DNA from: Chitinophagaceae bacterium
Lineage (GTDB): Bacteria; Bacteroidota; Bacteroidia; Chitinophagales; Chitinophagaceae
Direction of reading: 5' to 3'
DNA: 64,000 nt
Assembly: GCA_016722465.1 (NCBI GenBank)
Contig: JADKJC010000001.1
Location: 1,178,001-1,242,000, forward strand
Below are positions 1 through 8,313 of the stretch, piece by piece; position 1 is the first letter of the stretch, and each line of letters opens with the position of its first letter. The translations under genes were made by a program, and so were the position numbers. The notes under the pieces are model-generated. The model had not been told where the DNA came from and searched no databases. It was given only the letters and a program-made list of their open reading frames with translations.

Positions 1-2702
1 TGGCTGATGTGCAACCTGCTGCATTTTTAATAGTTACAGTATAGCTGCCGGCTGTGCTTACAGTAATGCTTTGTGTGGTGGCACCATTGCTCCACAAGTA
101 AGAGGCGGCTCCGCTGGAAGTAAGTGTTACACTATCTCCTGCACAGAAACTGGCTGGGCCACCTGCCGAAATAGTTGGTGTGGCAGGTATTGCAAATACG
201 GTATTTGCAGAAACATTATTACACAATCCTGATGCTCCAAAAGAGAAGGAACGAAGGTAGTAGGTACCAAATTCCAGGTGGTAGAAGGTAATGTTACTTT
301 CTATTGTTAAAGGATTGCTGTATGCTGTACCGTCTTTATATAATTGAACGGTATAGGGAGCAAGTCCGCCAGAGACCAGATAAGTGATAGAGCCTAAACA
401 GTCTGCACCTTGTGAAGAAGCGCTGACCGCTACTGCATTGGCGCATTTTTCAGTGTAGGCAGCAGTAAGCCGGTAAGAAGCGAATTCATTACCAAAGTAA
501 GTACCGATCCTTAAATAATATTTACCAACTGCAAGACTTGTCAGGTTAAACGTAATTGTTGAACCTGTAAAATAGTTGTTTAATATTGAAGCGGCAGTTG
601 TATCTGCATACAATGCATAAGTTACGAGTGGATAAGTGGTTGTGCCAAGATATGGTTCCACATCTATTGTCAAATTCATCGTACCACTTCCATCATAACC
701 TATCTGCCACCAGTCTTCCGCATCTTTTGCAAATTATAATAATAATTCGCATGCCCTGTTTTTGCAGTATTGGCTGGCAACAATGTACCCACTGCGGCAA
801 ACTTGTTACTGGCTGGATTTTCTGCCGCAAAACTCATCGGTTCAAATGTATTGGCCAGTGCATACGGTGTAAACTCAGTCGAGAAATAAGTTTGTACCAG
901 TATGTAGTAAGTGCCGGCAGCCAGTCCGTCTTTTGAGTAGGTTGCAGATGTTGTTGTATAACTTCCTGCAAGGAATGTTGTGCCATCATTGTCAAACAAC
1001 TGTGCATACAGGTTTTGAGTATTGATGCTGGTAATTGTCCAGGAAAGTTTTCCATCTGCAGGTATAGTGATGGCATAATAATCCAGGCCATCTCTTGTGC
1101 CATTGTATTTGTAACCGATATGGCCATTGATGGTTGAATTTACAGGCAATGTACTTGCTGTTGCCCTTGTGTTATTGGGCTCTCCATCGTTTGGAGATGG
1201 AATAGTAATAAGTGTATTGCTCAATGTGTAAGGAGCAAATTCATATCCATAATATGTTTGAACCCTGATATAATAAGTTCCTGCTGCCAATCCGTCTTTT
1301 GAATAAGTTGCATTGGTCGTTGTATAACTTCCTGCAAGGAAAGTAACAGCATCTCCATCAAACAATTGCGCATACACGTTTTGACCATCATGGCTGGTGA
1401 TGTTGAAAGAAATTTGTCCGTCAACATTGGTGGTAACTTTATACCAGTCCACTGCATCTGCATTACCATTATAGCGGTAACCAATATGTCCTGTTACAGA
1501 ACCGTTCAGTGGCAGTACACTAGCATTTGTATAAACATCATTGGTGCCTATATCATTAGCCTGAACTGGCTGGGTTAAATTATTGGACAGGATATAAGTG
1601 GCAAATTCAGTACTATAGTATGTTTGCACCCTGATGTAATATACACCCGGAGCCAGACCGTCTTTTGAATAGGTTGCAGTTGTGGTGGTATAGCTGCCTG
1701 CCAAAAAAGTGGCAGCATCTCCATCAAACAATTGCGCATATACATTCTGACCGTTGTCAACTGTTATTGAAAAGTCTAATCGGCCATCTGCATTAACGGT
1801 TACTTTCCACCAGTCAACATCATCTCTTGCACCATTGTAGTGATAGCCGATATGACCTGTAACAGAACCGTTGAGCGGAAGGGTGGATGCAGCAGCGGAG
1901 GTTTCGTTTGCTAAAGGATCAATGGCATTTGCCGGTGCCGTAAAAGTATTAGATAAAGTGTAAGGTGCAAATTCAGTATTGAAATAAGTGTAGATGTGAA
2001 TATAATATACACCGGGTGCCAGGCCATTTTTTGTATAGGTAGCTGTAGTAGATGTATAAGCTCCTGCTAAAAGTGATGTTCCATCACCGTCATACAGCCT
2101 GGCGTACACATTCTGCCCATTGGCACTTGCAATGGTATAAGAAAGCAAGCCATCCTGTGTCACTGTTACTTTGTACCAGTCACTGCTATCCCGGTGATTA
2201 TTAAAATAGTAATTAATGTGGCCGGTAACAGCCCCATTTAAAGGCAGTGTTTTTGCCAGTGCAACAGTACTGTCCGGTTCTGTATTATTACTTACCGAAG
2301 CGGCAGTGAAGCTGGGTACAAAACTGTAAATAGTTGTTTCCGTAGCGTAATAATCAATGAACCTGAGATAATATGTTCCTTTTGCCAATCCATCAACATT
2401 CAATATGGAGGAAGTTGAAGTATAGCTACTGGCAAAAAGAATGCTGCCAAGTGTATCATAGATTTGGCAGTACACAAAGGAGCCATTGGTGGAAGACCAG
2501 TTGACGGTTAGTTTGCCGTCATCCGGAGTTGCTACTCTCCACCAGTCTTCATCAAACCCGGCGGAAGCAGTACCTGTTCCGGTAGCATTTAATGCAATTA
2601 AGTCAGATTGATTCCATACATTGTTGGGTTCCGTTTCTGTTTGTGCGTTTACAAAATTGAGGCAGAAAAAGAACAGCAGTAATAGCAGTAAATTCTTTTC
2701 AT
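1..2702 (-). CDS. Secreted PPC-type repeat protein with SprB/Ig-like C-terminal part (partial, two frame breaks)
   Basis: The start is at 2702 and the gene runs off the left edge, so the C-terminus is missing. A hydrophobic leader ending in VNAQ looks like a signal peptide. Six repeats of about 110-120 residues follow, each with a variant of LPLNGSVTGHIGY, a D-W-W or D-W-Y box, QNVYAQLFDGD and GTYYIRVQTYY; this matches the bacterial pre-peptidase C-terminal (PPC) beta-sandwich. Beyond about position 420, towards position 1, come a SprB-like segment (GGLAPYTVQLYKDG) and an Ig-like segment (FCAGDSVTLTSSG). The frame is broken twice. After the ATG the leader reads in frame only if the T4 run at 2696-2699 (A4 in the gene) has one more base. 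Near 731-733 the sixth repeat continues (KDAEDWWQIGYDG) only after adding one base. It is probably a T9SS-exported surface or extracellular protein. Its function is unknown; the frame breaks are probably sequence errors. Confidence 0.75.
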
Positions 2703-3130
2703 AAATTGAGTTTTATTGTTTTTGCAAATTATTGCCACGCAGGTACGAATACAATGACTGCCGTCAATTGTAACAATGATTCCATGTACAGTAAGTGCCT
2801 GACAAAAATGTATCGCTATTTTATTGAAAAGGTGATTTTGCAAGAAGCGGGTATATTTTCCCAAAAAGGCAACCAGCACTCCGGCAGTTTTCCGGGTTCC
2901 TGTTTAAACCAAAAACATTTTAACCAACAGCTGTTACTTTCTTTAGTGGAATAAAGTAACAGCTGTTAGAATGCTTATCTTTAGTCATTATAAATGAGTT
3001 TTTGATTTGAACAAACTGTTTGTGCCAGGAAAAACTAACCCTGCAAACCGTGAATAGTTACAATCAGGTCTGATATTTTTAAACCCGTTACAGGTAATAC
3101 TTATCGAAATTGCTACCAACTTAAACTGAA
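2703..3130. other. Divergent intergenic region
   Basis: These 428 bases separate the divergently read PPC-repeat gene and the NhaD-type gene. I see no convincing coding sequence. The region holds a long perfect inverted repeat at 2926-2967 (listed separately) and a 13-base odd palindrome at 3011-3023 (ACAAAC-t-GTTTGT). Promoters for both flanking genes should lie here, but none can be assigned with confidence. Confidence 0.6.
2926..2967. promoter_or_regulatory. Perfect 15-bp inverted repeat made of two self-palindromic sites
   Basis: The left arm AACAGCTGTTACTTT (2926-2940) and right arm AAAGTAACAGCTGTT (2953-2967) are perfect reverse complements around a 12-base spacer. Each arm contains the 10-base palindrome AACAGCTGTT, and the two palindromes have centres 32 bp apart, close to three helical turns. 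A terminator is unlikely: the repeat lies between two divergent starts and has no T-run. It reads better as a paired operator for a dimeric regulator of nhaD, or as a cruciform or RNA hairpin in the nhaD leader. Confidence 0.45.
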
Positions 3131-4402
3131 ATGATCACGGCATTACTCATCCTGGTTTTTATCGCCGGCTATGTTGCCATAGCCTTTGAACACCCATTGA
3201 AAATAAACAAAGCAGCTTCGGCTTTAATTACCGGTGTGCTTTGCTGGACGATCTATATTTTACACAGTAACGCTGTACATACGGTTAGTGAAGAACTGCT
3301 CCATCATTTGGGAGAGATCGCTTCTATCCTTTTCTTCCTGCTGGGTGCCATGACAATCGTTGAACTGATAGATTCACATGATGGCTTTGACATCATTACC
3401 CAAAAAATTAAAACCACCAGCTCACAAAAATTATTGCTCATCATCACGGCACTTACTTTTTTTCTTTCTGCCCTGCTGGATAATTTAACCACCGCCATTG
3501 TAATGACATCACTGTGTTCAAAAATATTAAGCAAAAAAGAAGACAGGGTTTGGTTTGCAGGCATGATTGTGATTGCCGCCAATGCAGGTGGTGCCTGGTC
3601 GCCATTGGGGGATGTTACCACTACCATGCTCTGGATCGGCGGGCAAATCACCGCATTGAATATTATAAAGCAATTGTTATTGCCCAGCCTGGTGGCTTGT
3701 ATCATTCCTGCATTAATTGTTGCTTATCGTTTCAAAGGAAAAACAATTACGGCAATTCCCGAATCCGTTTGCACGCCGAAGGAAAAAAGAGATGGCAGAA
3801 TTATTTTATTTGCCGGCATTGGGTTCCTGTTATTTGTACCGGCATTTAAAACAGTTACACATTTACCCCCTTTTATGGGCATGATGCTGGCATTGGGTTT
3901 AATGTGGGTACTGACTACCATCATCCATCAAAGTAAAGACCATGAAACAGCAGAAAGATTTACTGTTGCCAGGGCATTGCAAAAAATTGATACCCCCAGT
4001 ATTTTATTTTTTCTCGGCATTTTACTGGCAGTATCAGCATTGCAGTCATTTGGTTTACTGAAAGAGCTGGCCGGTTTCCTCAGCAGCACTTTAAAAAACG
4101 ATTATTTAATTGGTATATCACTGGGGCTGCTTTCTGCCATTGTTGACAATGTGCCGTTGGTAGCAGCATCGCAGGGTATGTTCGACTTAACTACTTATCC
4201 AACTGATCATCCCTTCTGGGAATTTTTGGCATTGACCACGGGCACCGGCGGCAGCGTTGTGATCATTGGAACAGCTGCAGGCGTGGCCGTAATGGGTATT
4301 GAGCAAATTGATTTTATGTGGTACCTGAAAAAGATCGGCTGGCTGGCATTGATCGGTTTCGCTGCCGGCATCGGGGTGTTTTTGCTGCAGCTGTTGCTGT
4401 AG
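3131..4402 (+). CDS. nhaD: NhaD-type Na+/H+ antiporter
   Basis: This 423-residue polytopic membrane protein belongs to the ion transporter superfamily and resembles NhaD sodium:proton antiporters, which exchange Na+ or Li+ for protons across the inner membrane. Hydrophobic segments span nearly the whole length, starting with ITALLILVFIAGYVAIAF. Family-like features are the SALLDNLTTAIVM stretch, the small-residue loop NAGGAWSPLGDVTTTMLW, and in the second half IVDNVPLVAA and TGTGGSVVIIGTAAGVAVMG; the repeated D-N pairs suggest inverted-repeat halves. The ATG at 3131 begins a typical first membrane helix. It stands alone, is divergent from the PPC gene, and is followed by a terminator. Another ArsB/NhaD-family anion or proton transporter remains possible. 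Confidence 0.85.
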   Translation: MITALLILVFIAGYVAIAFEHPLKINKAASALITGVLCWTIYILHSNAVHTVSEELLHHLGEIASILFFLLGAMTIVELIDSHDGFDIITQKIKTTSSQKLLLIITALTFFLSALLDNLTTAIVMTSLCSKILSKKEDRVWFAGMIVIAANAGGAWSPLGDVTTTMLWIGGQITALNIIKQLLLPSLVACIIPALIVAYRFKGKTITAIPESVCTPKEKRDGRIILFAGIGFLLFVPAFKTVTHLPPFMGMMLALGLMWVLTTIIHQSKDHETAERFTVARALQKIDTPSILFFLGILLAVSALQSFGLLKELAGFLSSTLKNDYLIGISLGLLSAIVDNVPLVAASQGMFDLTTYPTDHPFWEFLALTTGTGGSVVIIGTAAGVAVMGIEQIDFMWYLKKIGWLALIGFAAGIGVFLLQLLL

Positions 4403-4440
4403 TGATAATATCAACTCATTTTTCCATTTCTATACCAGCA

Positions 4441-4473
4441 AAAAAAGCGTTGCAAAGAATTACAACGCTTTTT
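4441..4473. terminator. Bidirectional intrinsic terminator between convergent genes
   Basis: Arms AAAAAGCGTTG (4442-4452) and CAACGCTTTTT (4463-4473) pair perfectly around a 10-base loop. The A-tract on one side and T-tract on the other make it usable in both directions, which fits its place between the convergent ends of the NhaD-type gene (4402) and the haloperoxidase-like gene (4498). Confidence 0.85.
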
Positions 4474-4497
4474 ACCTTATCGAAAAATCAAACTGTT

Positions 4498-6051
4498 TTA
4501 ATTATCTGCTCCATCAGTATTGGCCCTTTGTATTGCATAGGCGCCTACATTTTTTCCAACCGTCAATCCCACCGTACAATCACTCTTGTAATGGATACCT
4601 CCATACATTCTTGACAGGGATGCTTCCTGCGCCATCGCATCATAAGCCGTTGCCCTTTCCGGGATAATACGCCCCAGTATTGCCGCTGCTGCACCGCTAA
4701 AAGTGGAGTGGCCGGAAATATAAGAAGGGAAATTAGGAAGCCCAGTTGTGGTTTTGATCCCGGGGTCCAGCTGCGATGGCCTTGGATTAAAGTACTTATA
4801 CTTTGTAGCCCAGCATACGATCGCTGCATCCATCAGGCTCATGTTCAGCAATGCCATATTTCTGGCCCATCTTACCTCACTGAAATTTTTTCCAATGAAA
4901 TCTTCTGCTGCAATGGCATCCCAGTGGCCCGGCGGCGTGTAAGTAGCAACACCATCTGCCCAGAAATGAACGATCCTTGTTTGCTCTCTCGTCGGACTTT
5001 TTACAATATTATAGATCTCTGCTGTTTCATCTTTCATCTGCTGGCTGGCTGTTAATGGTGGCGGAGCAGGAACCAGTGATACTGCAGTTAATGAATCAAA
5101 TAAAAATGTTTTTACTTTTCCAAATGCAGGCAACATTGGCGGACGCTTTGGCGACTCCTGGCTGATCCATGGTATTTCACCTCTTGCCCTGGTAGTACTG
5201 TCTAATGCTGTCCACAATGCCTGGTTCCCAGCTGCTGCACCGGCCCTGTCTCCCCTTGCTCTTGCAACAAATTTTTGTGCAACAGCTTTGCCCAGTGCTT
5301 CGCCTGCTTCCATATCACTGCGTACATTGGCGCCCGCAATGATCCTTGCTCTTTTGTGTTCTTCCGCTTTCAGCTGTATATAATCCTGGTCGCCGGGAAA
5401 TAATAATTTCAACAACTCTACAGAAACACCTTCCACCACCGCATCTTCTGATGGGTAAGAGGGAAGATCAGATCTTGGTATCAGTACATTCACGGTAGAA
5501 TCTGCATTATACGGCGCTTGACGGTTATACAGTGTTTTATAATAATAGGCAGATACCAATGCATCGTATTGTGCAGCGCTTACATAAGCATAAGCCCTTG
5601 CAGCATACGGAGGATTTGCAAATGGAAATTGAGGATACGCCAATGGATTATTGGCACTTGGAAATGGATAGGTGCCGTCTGCGTTTTGATAAGGCGGCAA
5701 ATTATGCCTGGCCACCAGTTCTCTTAAAATTTCATTCCATCTTAATACAGCACCGGCACTCCAGTATTTTACGATTGCTTTTTCTTTATCCGTAAGCGTA
5801 GCCTGAAAACTTTTTATTTCATTTACCTGTGCAATATAATCGGGCGTGTTGGTTGCGATGGGTGCTGCTACTGCAATATCTGTTGGAGCGGTTAGCAATA
5901 TTGGTTTCCACGTACCTGCATTCAAATCAAGGTTTGCAGGTTTCAGCGCAGGCGTTTCATCGGTTCTGCCCACTACATCTTTACTGCAGGAGCTGATGAT
6001 TGCAATTCCGGCTGCAGTAATAATGGTTGATAATAAAATTAATTTCTTCAT
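4498..6051 (-). CDS. Vanadium-dependent haloperoxidase-like lipoprotein (PAP2 fold), copy 1
   Basis: This 517-residue protein begins with a lipoprotein signal (MKKLILLSTI, then a lipobox ending in SSC) and should sit in the periplasm or on the outer membrane. Near the C-terminus it carries the three blocks shared by vanadium haloperoxidases and PAP2 acid phosphatases: K-x6-R-P (KYKYFNPRP, about 416-424), SGHS (about 446-449) and S-R-x5-H-x3-D (SRMYGGIHYKSD, about 481-492). In this superfamily the Lys, Arg and His residues bind vanadate or phosphate. All expected active-site residues are present. It is the last gene of a four-gene run and starts only 6 bases after the preceding barrel gene. 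The motif does not separate halide oxidation from phosphatase activity. Confidence 0.85.
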   Translation of the reverse strand: MKKLILLSTIITAAGIAIISSCSKDVVGRTDETPALKPANLDLNAGTWKPILLTAPTDIAVAAPIATNTPDYIAQVNEIKSFQATLTDKEKAIVKYWSAGAVLRWNEILRELVARHNLPPYQNADGTYPFPSANNPLAYPQFPFANPPYAARAYAYVSAAQYDALVSAYYYKTLYNRQAPYNADSTVNVLIPRSDLPSYPSEDAVVEGVSVELLKLLFPGDQDYIQLKAEEHKRARIIAGANVRSDMEAGEALGKAVAQKFVARARGDRAGAAAGNQALWTALDSTTRARGEIPWISQESPKRPPMLPAFGKVKTFLFDSLTAVSLVPAPPPLTASQQMKDETAEIYNIVKSPTREQTRIVHFWADGVATYTPPGHWDAIAAEDFIGKNFSEVRWARNMALLNMSLMDAAIVCWATKYKYFNPRPSQLDPGIKTTTGLPNFPSYISGHSTFSGAAAAILGRIIPERATAYDAMAQEASLSRMYGGIHYKSDCTVGLTVGKNVGAYAIQRANTDGADN

Positions 6052-6057
6052 GGCAAA

Positions 6058-7017
6058 TTATTTTTTAGCTGGCGTTGTTTTGGTTGATGGTTTGGACGAT
6101 CTTTTTTTACTGAAATCGAGTACATAAAACAGGCCGCCATGGAAGGTAGTTGCCTGGCCCACATTTCTTCCACTGATGGTTGCATTACCTCCACCCACAA
6201 TAAACAGGTTGTGTTTTTTTGTTACGGTATATTTAAAATCAATGCCCGCCGTTGTTGCATTCATCCTGTTACTGGGAAAAGGCATATTGTTCCTGGTCAT
6301 ATCGAAGCCGCCGATGGTTGTCCATTTGTTCAGCACCGCTTCTAAAATCAGCTTATCGCTGCGGTACCCGGCACGGAAATTAACATTAGAAGCATCGGGC
6401 ATTTCCACTTCATCGCTGAGTATAAGATGATCGGTGTAGTAAGAAGTGCGGTCTATTTTTATATTATCCCTGAACACATACGTGCCGGAAACTGTGGCAA
6501 AAATATTGCCCACCTGGTAATCCAGCATCAACCTTGCAGAAGCAGTTTTGCTGCGCAGGCCAATCGAAAGTGGAAGATAATCTGCTACGTAATTTGTCAA
6601 TGGAATTGATAAACCACCAATGGTGTAAATAGAAAATGTTCCGGGGCCTATCTCTTTTTCAACGGGCATCCATTTTACAAATAGGCTAAGGTCCTGTGTA
6701 CCCTGCATGCCATGCAATGTACCTGCAGAGGCTTTTGTTTTAATATAGGGAACGCTGAACAGTACATTCAGTTTATCGCTTACTCCATACGCCGCCATTA
6801 ATGAATATAACTGGGTAGATACCGTTCCAAGATTGGCATTGTCTCTTTTCAATGTTCCTTCCCAGTAATTCTTCCAGCTGCTGTGGGCATACATGGGTCC
6901 GATACAGAGTTGTTTTTTGCTCATCATGATGGCATCCATATCAGTTTGAGCTTTTGAAGTATTAATACTAAAAGCCAGGCAGCACAATACCATTAACAAT
7001 TGTTGCACTCTTGTCAT
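6058..7017 (-). CDS. Outer-membrane beta-barrel protein (MetA/phenol-degradation-like)
   Basis: This 319-residue protein has a signal peptide (MTRVQQLLMVLCC, cleavage near SKAQ) followed by alternating-hydrophobicity strands such as KLNVLFSVPYIKTKAS and HNLFIVGGGNATISG, typical of an outer-membrane barrel. It resembles the loosely defined MetA-pathway/transporter-like barrel group in Bacteroidota. The C-terminus after the last strand is a basic Lys/Ser/Thr/Pro tail. It lies 54 bases after the upstream barrel gene and 6 bases before haloperoxidase copy 1, so co-transcription is very likely. It may be a channel or sensor for the haloperoxidases' substrate; that role is an inference from position only. 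Confidence 0.65.
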   Translation of the reverse strand: MTRVQQLLMVLCCLAFSINTSKAQTDMDAIMMSKKQLCIGPMYAHSSWKNYWEGTLKRDNANLGTVSTQLYSLMAAYGVSDKLNVLFSVPYIKTKASAGTLHGMQGTQDLSLFVKWMPVEKEIGPGTFSIYTIGGLSIPLTNYVADYLPLSIGLRSKTASARLMLDYQVGNIFATVSGTYVFRDNIKIDRTSYYTDHLILSDEVEMPDASNVNFRAGYRSDKLILEAVLNKWTTIGGFDMTRNNMPFPSNRMNATTAGIDFKYTVTKKHNLFIVGGGNATISGRNVGQATTFHGGLFYVLDFSKKRSSKPSTKTTPAKK

Positions 7018-7071
7018 ACATTATTTTTTAGACAGGTAAATAATTGCTACAGCAATTTCTTTCTTAAAAAT

Positions 7072-8238
7072 TCAGTTAATGTTTTTTGAGATCCTGAATG
7101 TGTACCCCAGGTTGATAGAGTAATCAGCAAAAGCGGCATCACCCTGTACATGTATTTTTTGTAACGGGTCGCTGATCTTTGAATTTTCCATATTCTGTTT
7201 TGCAATATCAGCAGCGCTTTGAATGCGGTTCTTGGCAATATTATATGGAACAAATAAGGTGAATGTATGTTTACCACTGCGGTAAGTAATGCCCGATTCA
7301 ATGGCAATTACATAACCAGGGCGGCGGTAAGCCACCTGGCCACCAAAAGCATCATAAGCCGGGATGCCTTCCATTCTTCCTGCAAGTGATAAAGTAAGAT
7401 TTTTAGCCTTCCCTACAGAACCCATGAAACCAGCACGGGCAAAATACTGATCCGGGCAGGCATATACGTTGTATCCTGCCAATCCAGAATCTGCTTTAGA
7501 TTTAAACGTACCGTTTGATTCTTTTGGATTGAATAAATAATAGCCGTTGGCAAATGCATAAATGCTTTTGTATATTTTTTTAAATCCCTGTACTTCCACG
7601 CTGATGCCAATACCTCCATCGCCTGGTTGTATTGCCTGGTCCATCACTGCAATTCTTTTGGTACCGTTTGATTGCGGGGCAAGATCAGTAACATCATGCT
7701 TACCGGTATTCAATTTAAGGCCCAGGCCCACCACCAGGTTACCTGTTTGTGCTTTGTGCGGATCAAATACCCAGTAATTGGCGCTCACACGGATATCGCC
7801 AAGGCCTCTTGCAAATACACTGTAACGGAAGGTGTCCTTTACCGGTAGCGTTTGCCTTAACACCTGTGAACGTTCGTTGCTTACCCAGGGAAGCGTAAGA
7901 TTCAACTGCACCCTGCCGGAAAGACCATAAGAAAAATTCAGGTCTACAGCATGAGAGTAAATATTTACTGCGTTTCCATGATCGATACCATCGGCACCAA
8001 TACCGCCTCCTGTATTTTGACGCTGTTTCTGTTCTTCGGTGCCTACAAAATGGCGCCAGGAATGAAAGCGGCGGTAATTAGCTCCCACCTGTATATCACC
8101 TTTAGCAAGATTGTAAGAGTTTTCGGAGCACATAGCCGTTACGCCGCCCATTTGTCTTACGGCTACGCAGCCCTGTGCATTTGCTGTTGCATTGATCAAT
8201 ACCAATCCAACAGATAATAGTATAATTATCTTTTTCAT
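7072..8238 (-). CDS. Outer-membrane beta-barrel protein, unknown function
   Basis: This 388-residue protein has a clear signal peptide (MKKIIILLSVGLVLINATANAQ) and a mature start GCVAVRQMGGVTAMC with two cysteines that could form a disulfide. The rest is barrel-like, with many aromatic-ended strands (DIQVGANYRRFHSWRHF, VQLNLTLPWVSNER, FTLFVPYNIAKNR) and a last strand SINLGYTFRISKNIN at the C-terminus. It is larger than the downstream barrel and not obviously similar to it. It sits 75 bases after haloperoxidase copy 2, inside the same run. It is probably an outer-membrane porin-like or structural protein; no substrate can be read. Confidence 0.6.
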   Translation of the reverse strand: MKKIIILLSVGLVLINATANAQGCVAVRQMGGVTAMCSENSYNLAKGDIQVGANYRRFHSWRHFVGTEEQKQRQNTGGGIGADGIDHGNAVNIYSHAVDLNFSYGLSGRVQLNLTLPWVSNERSQVLRQTLPVKDTFRYSVFARGLGDIRVSANYWVFDPHKAQTGNLVVGLGLKLNTGKHDVTDLAPQSNGTKRIAVMDQAIQPGDGGIGISVEVQGFKKIYKSIYAFANGYYLFNPKESNGTFKSKADSGLAGYNVYACPDQYFARAGFMGSVGKAKNLTLSLAGRMEGIPAYDAFGGQVAYRRPGYVIAIESGITYRSGKHTFTLFVPYNIAKNRIQSAADIAKQNMENSKISDPLQKIHVQGDAAFADYSINLGYTFRISKNIN

Positions 8239-8313
8239 TTTGTTTTTGACTTTGAGTCAGTAACCGGCTTTGAGATCAGTTACTGTTGGTTGAATAATTC
8301 AATGACCTGCTGA

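Noticed and set aside
2649..2879. 76-codon open frame on the minus strand over the PPC gene start
   Set aside because: Its end is the PPC leader read in the wrong frame because of the likely missing base near 2697; no protein-like features of its own.
2926..2967. Intrinsic terminator
   Set aside because: The stem is perfect but has no T-run and lies between two divergent gene starts, where no transcript needs to end.
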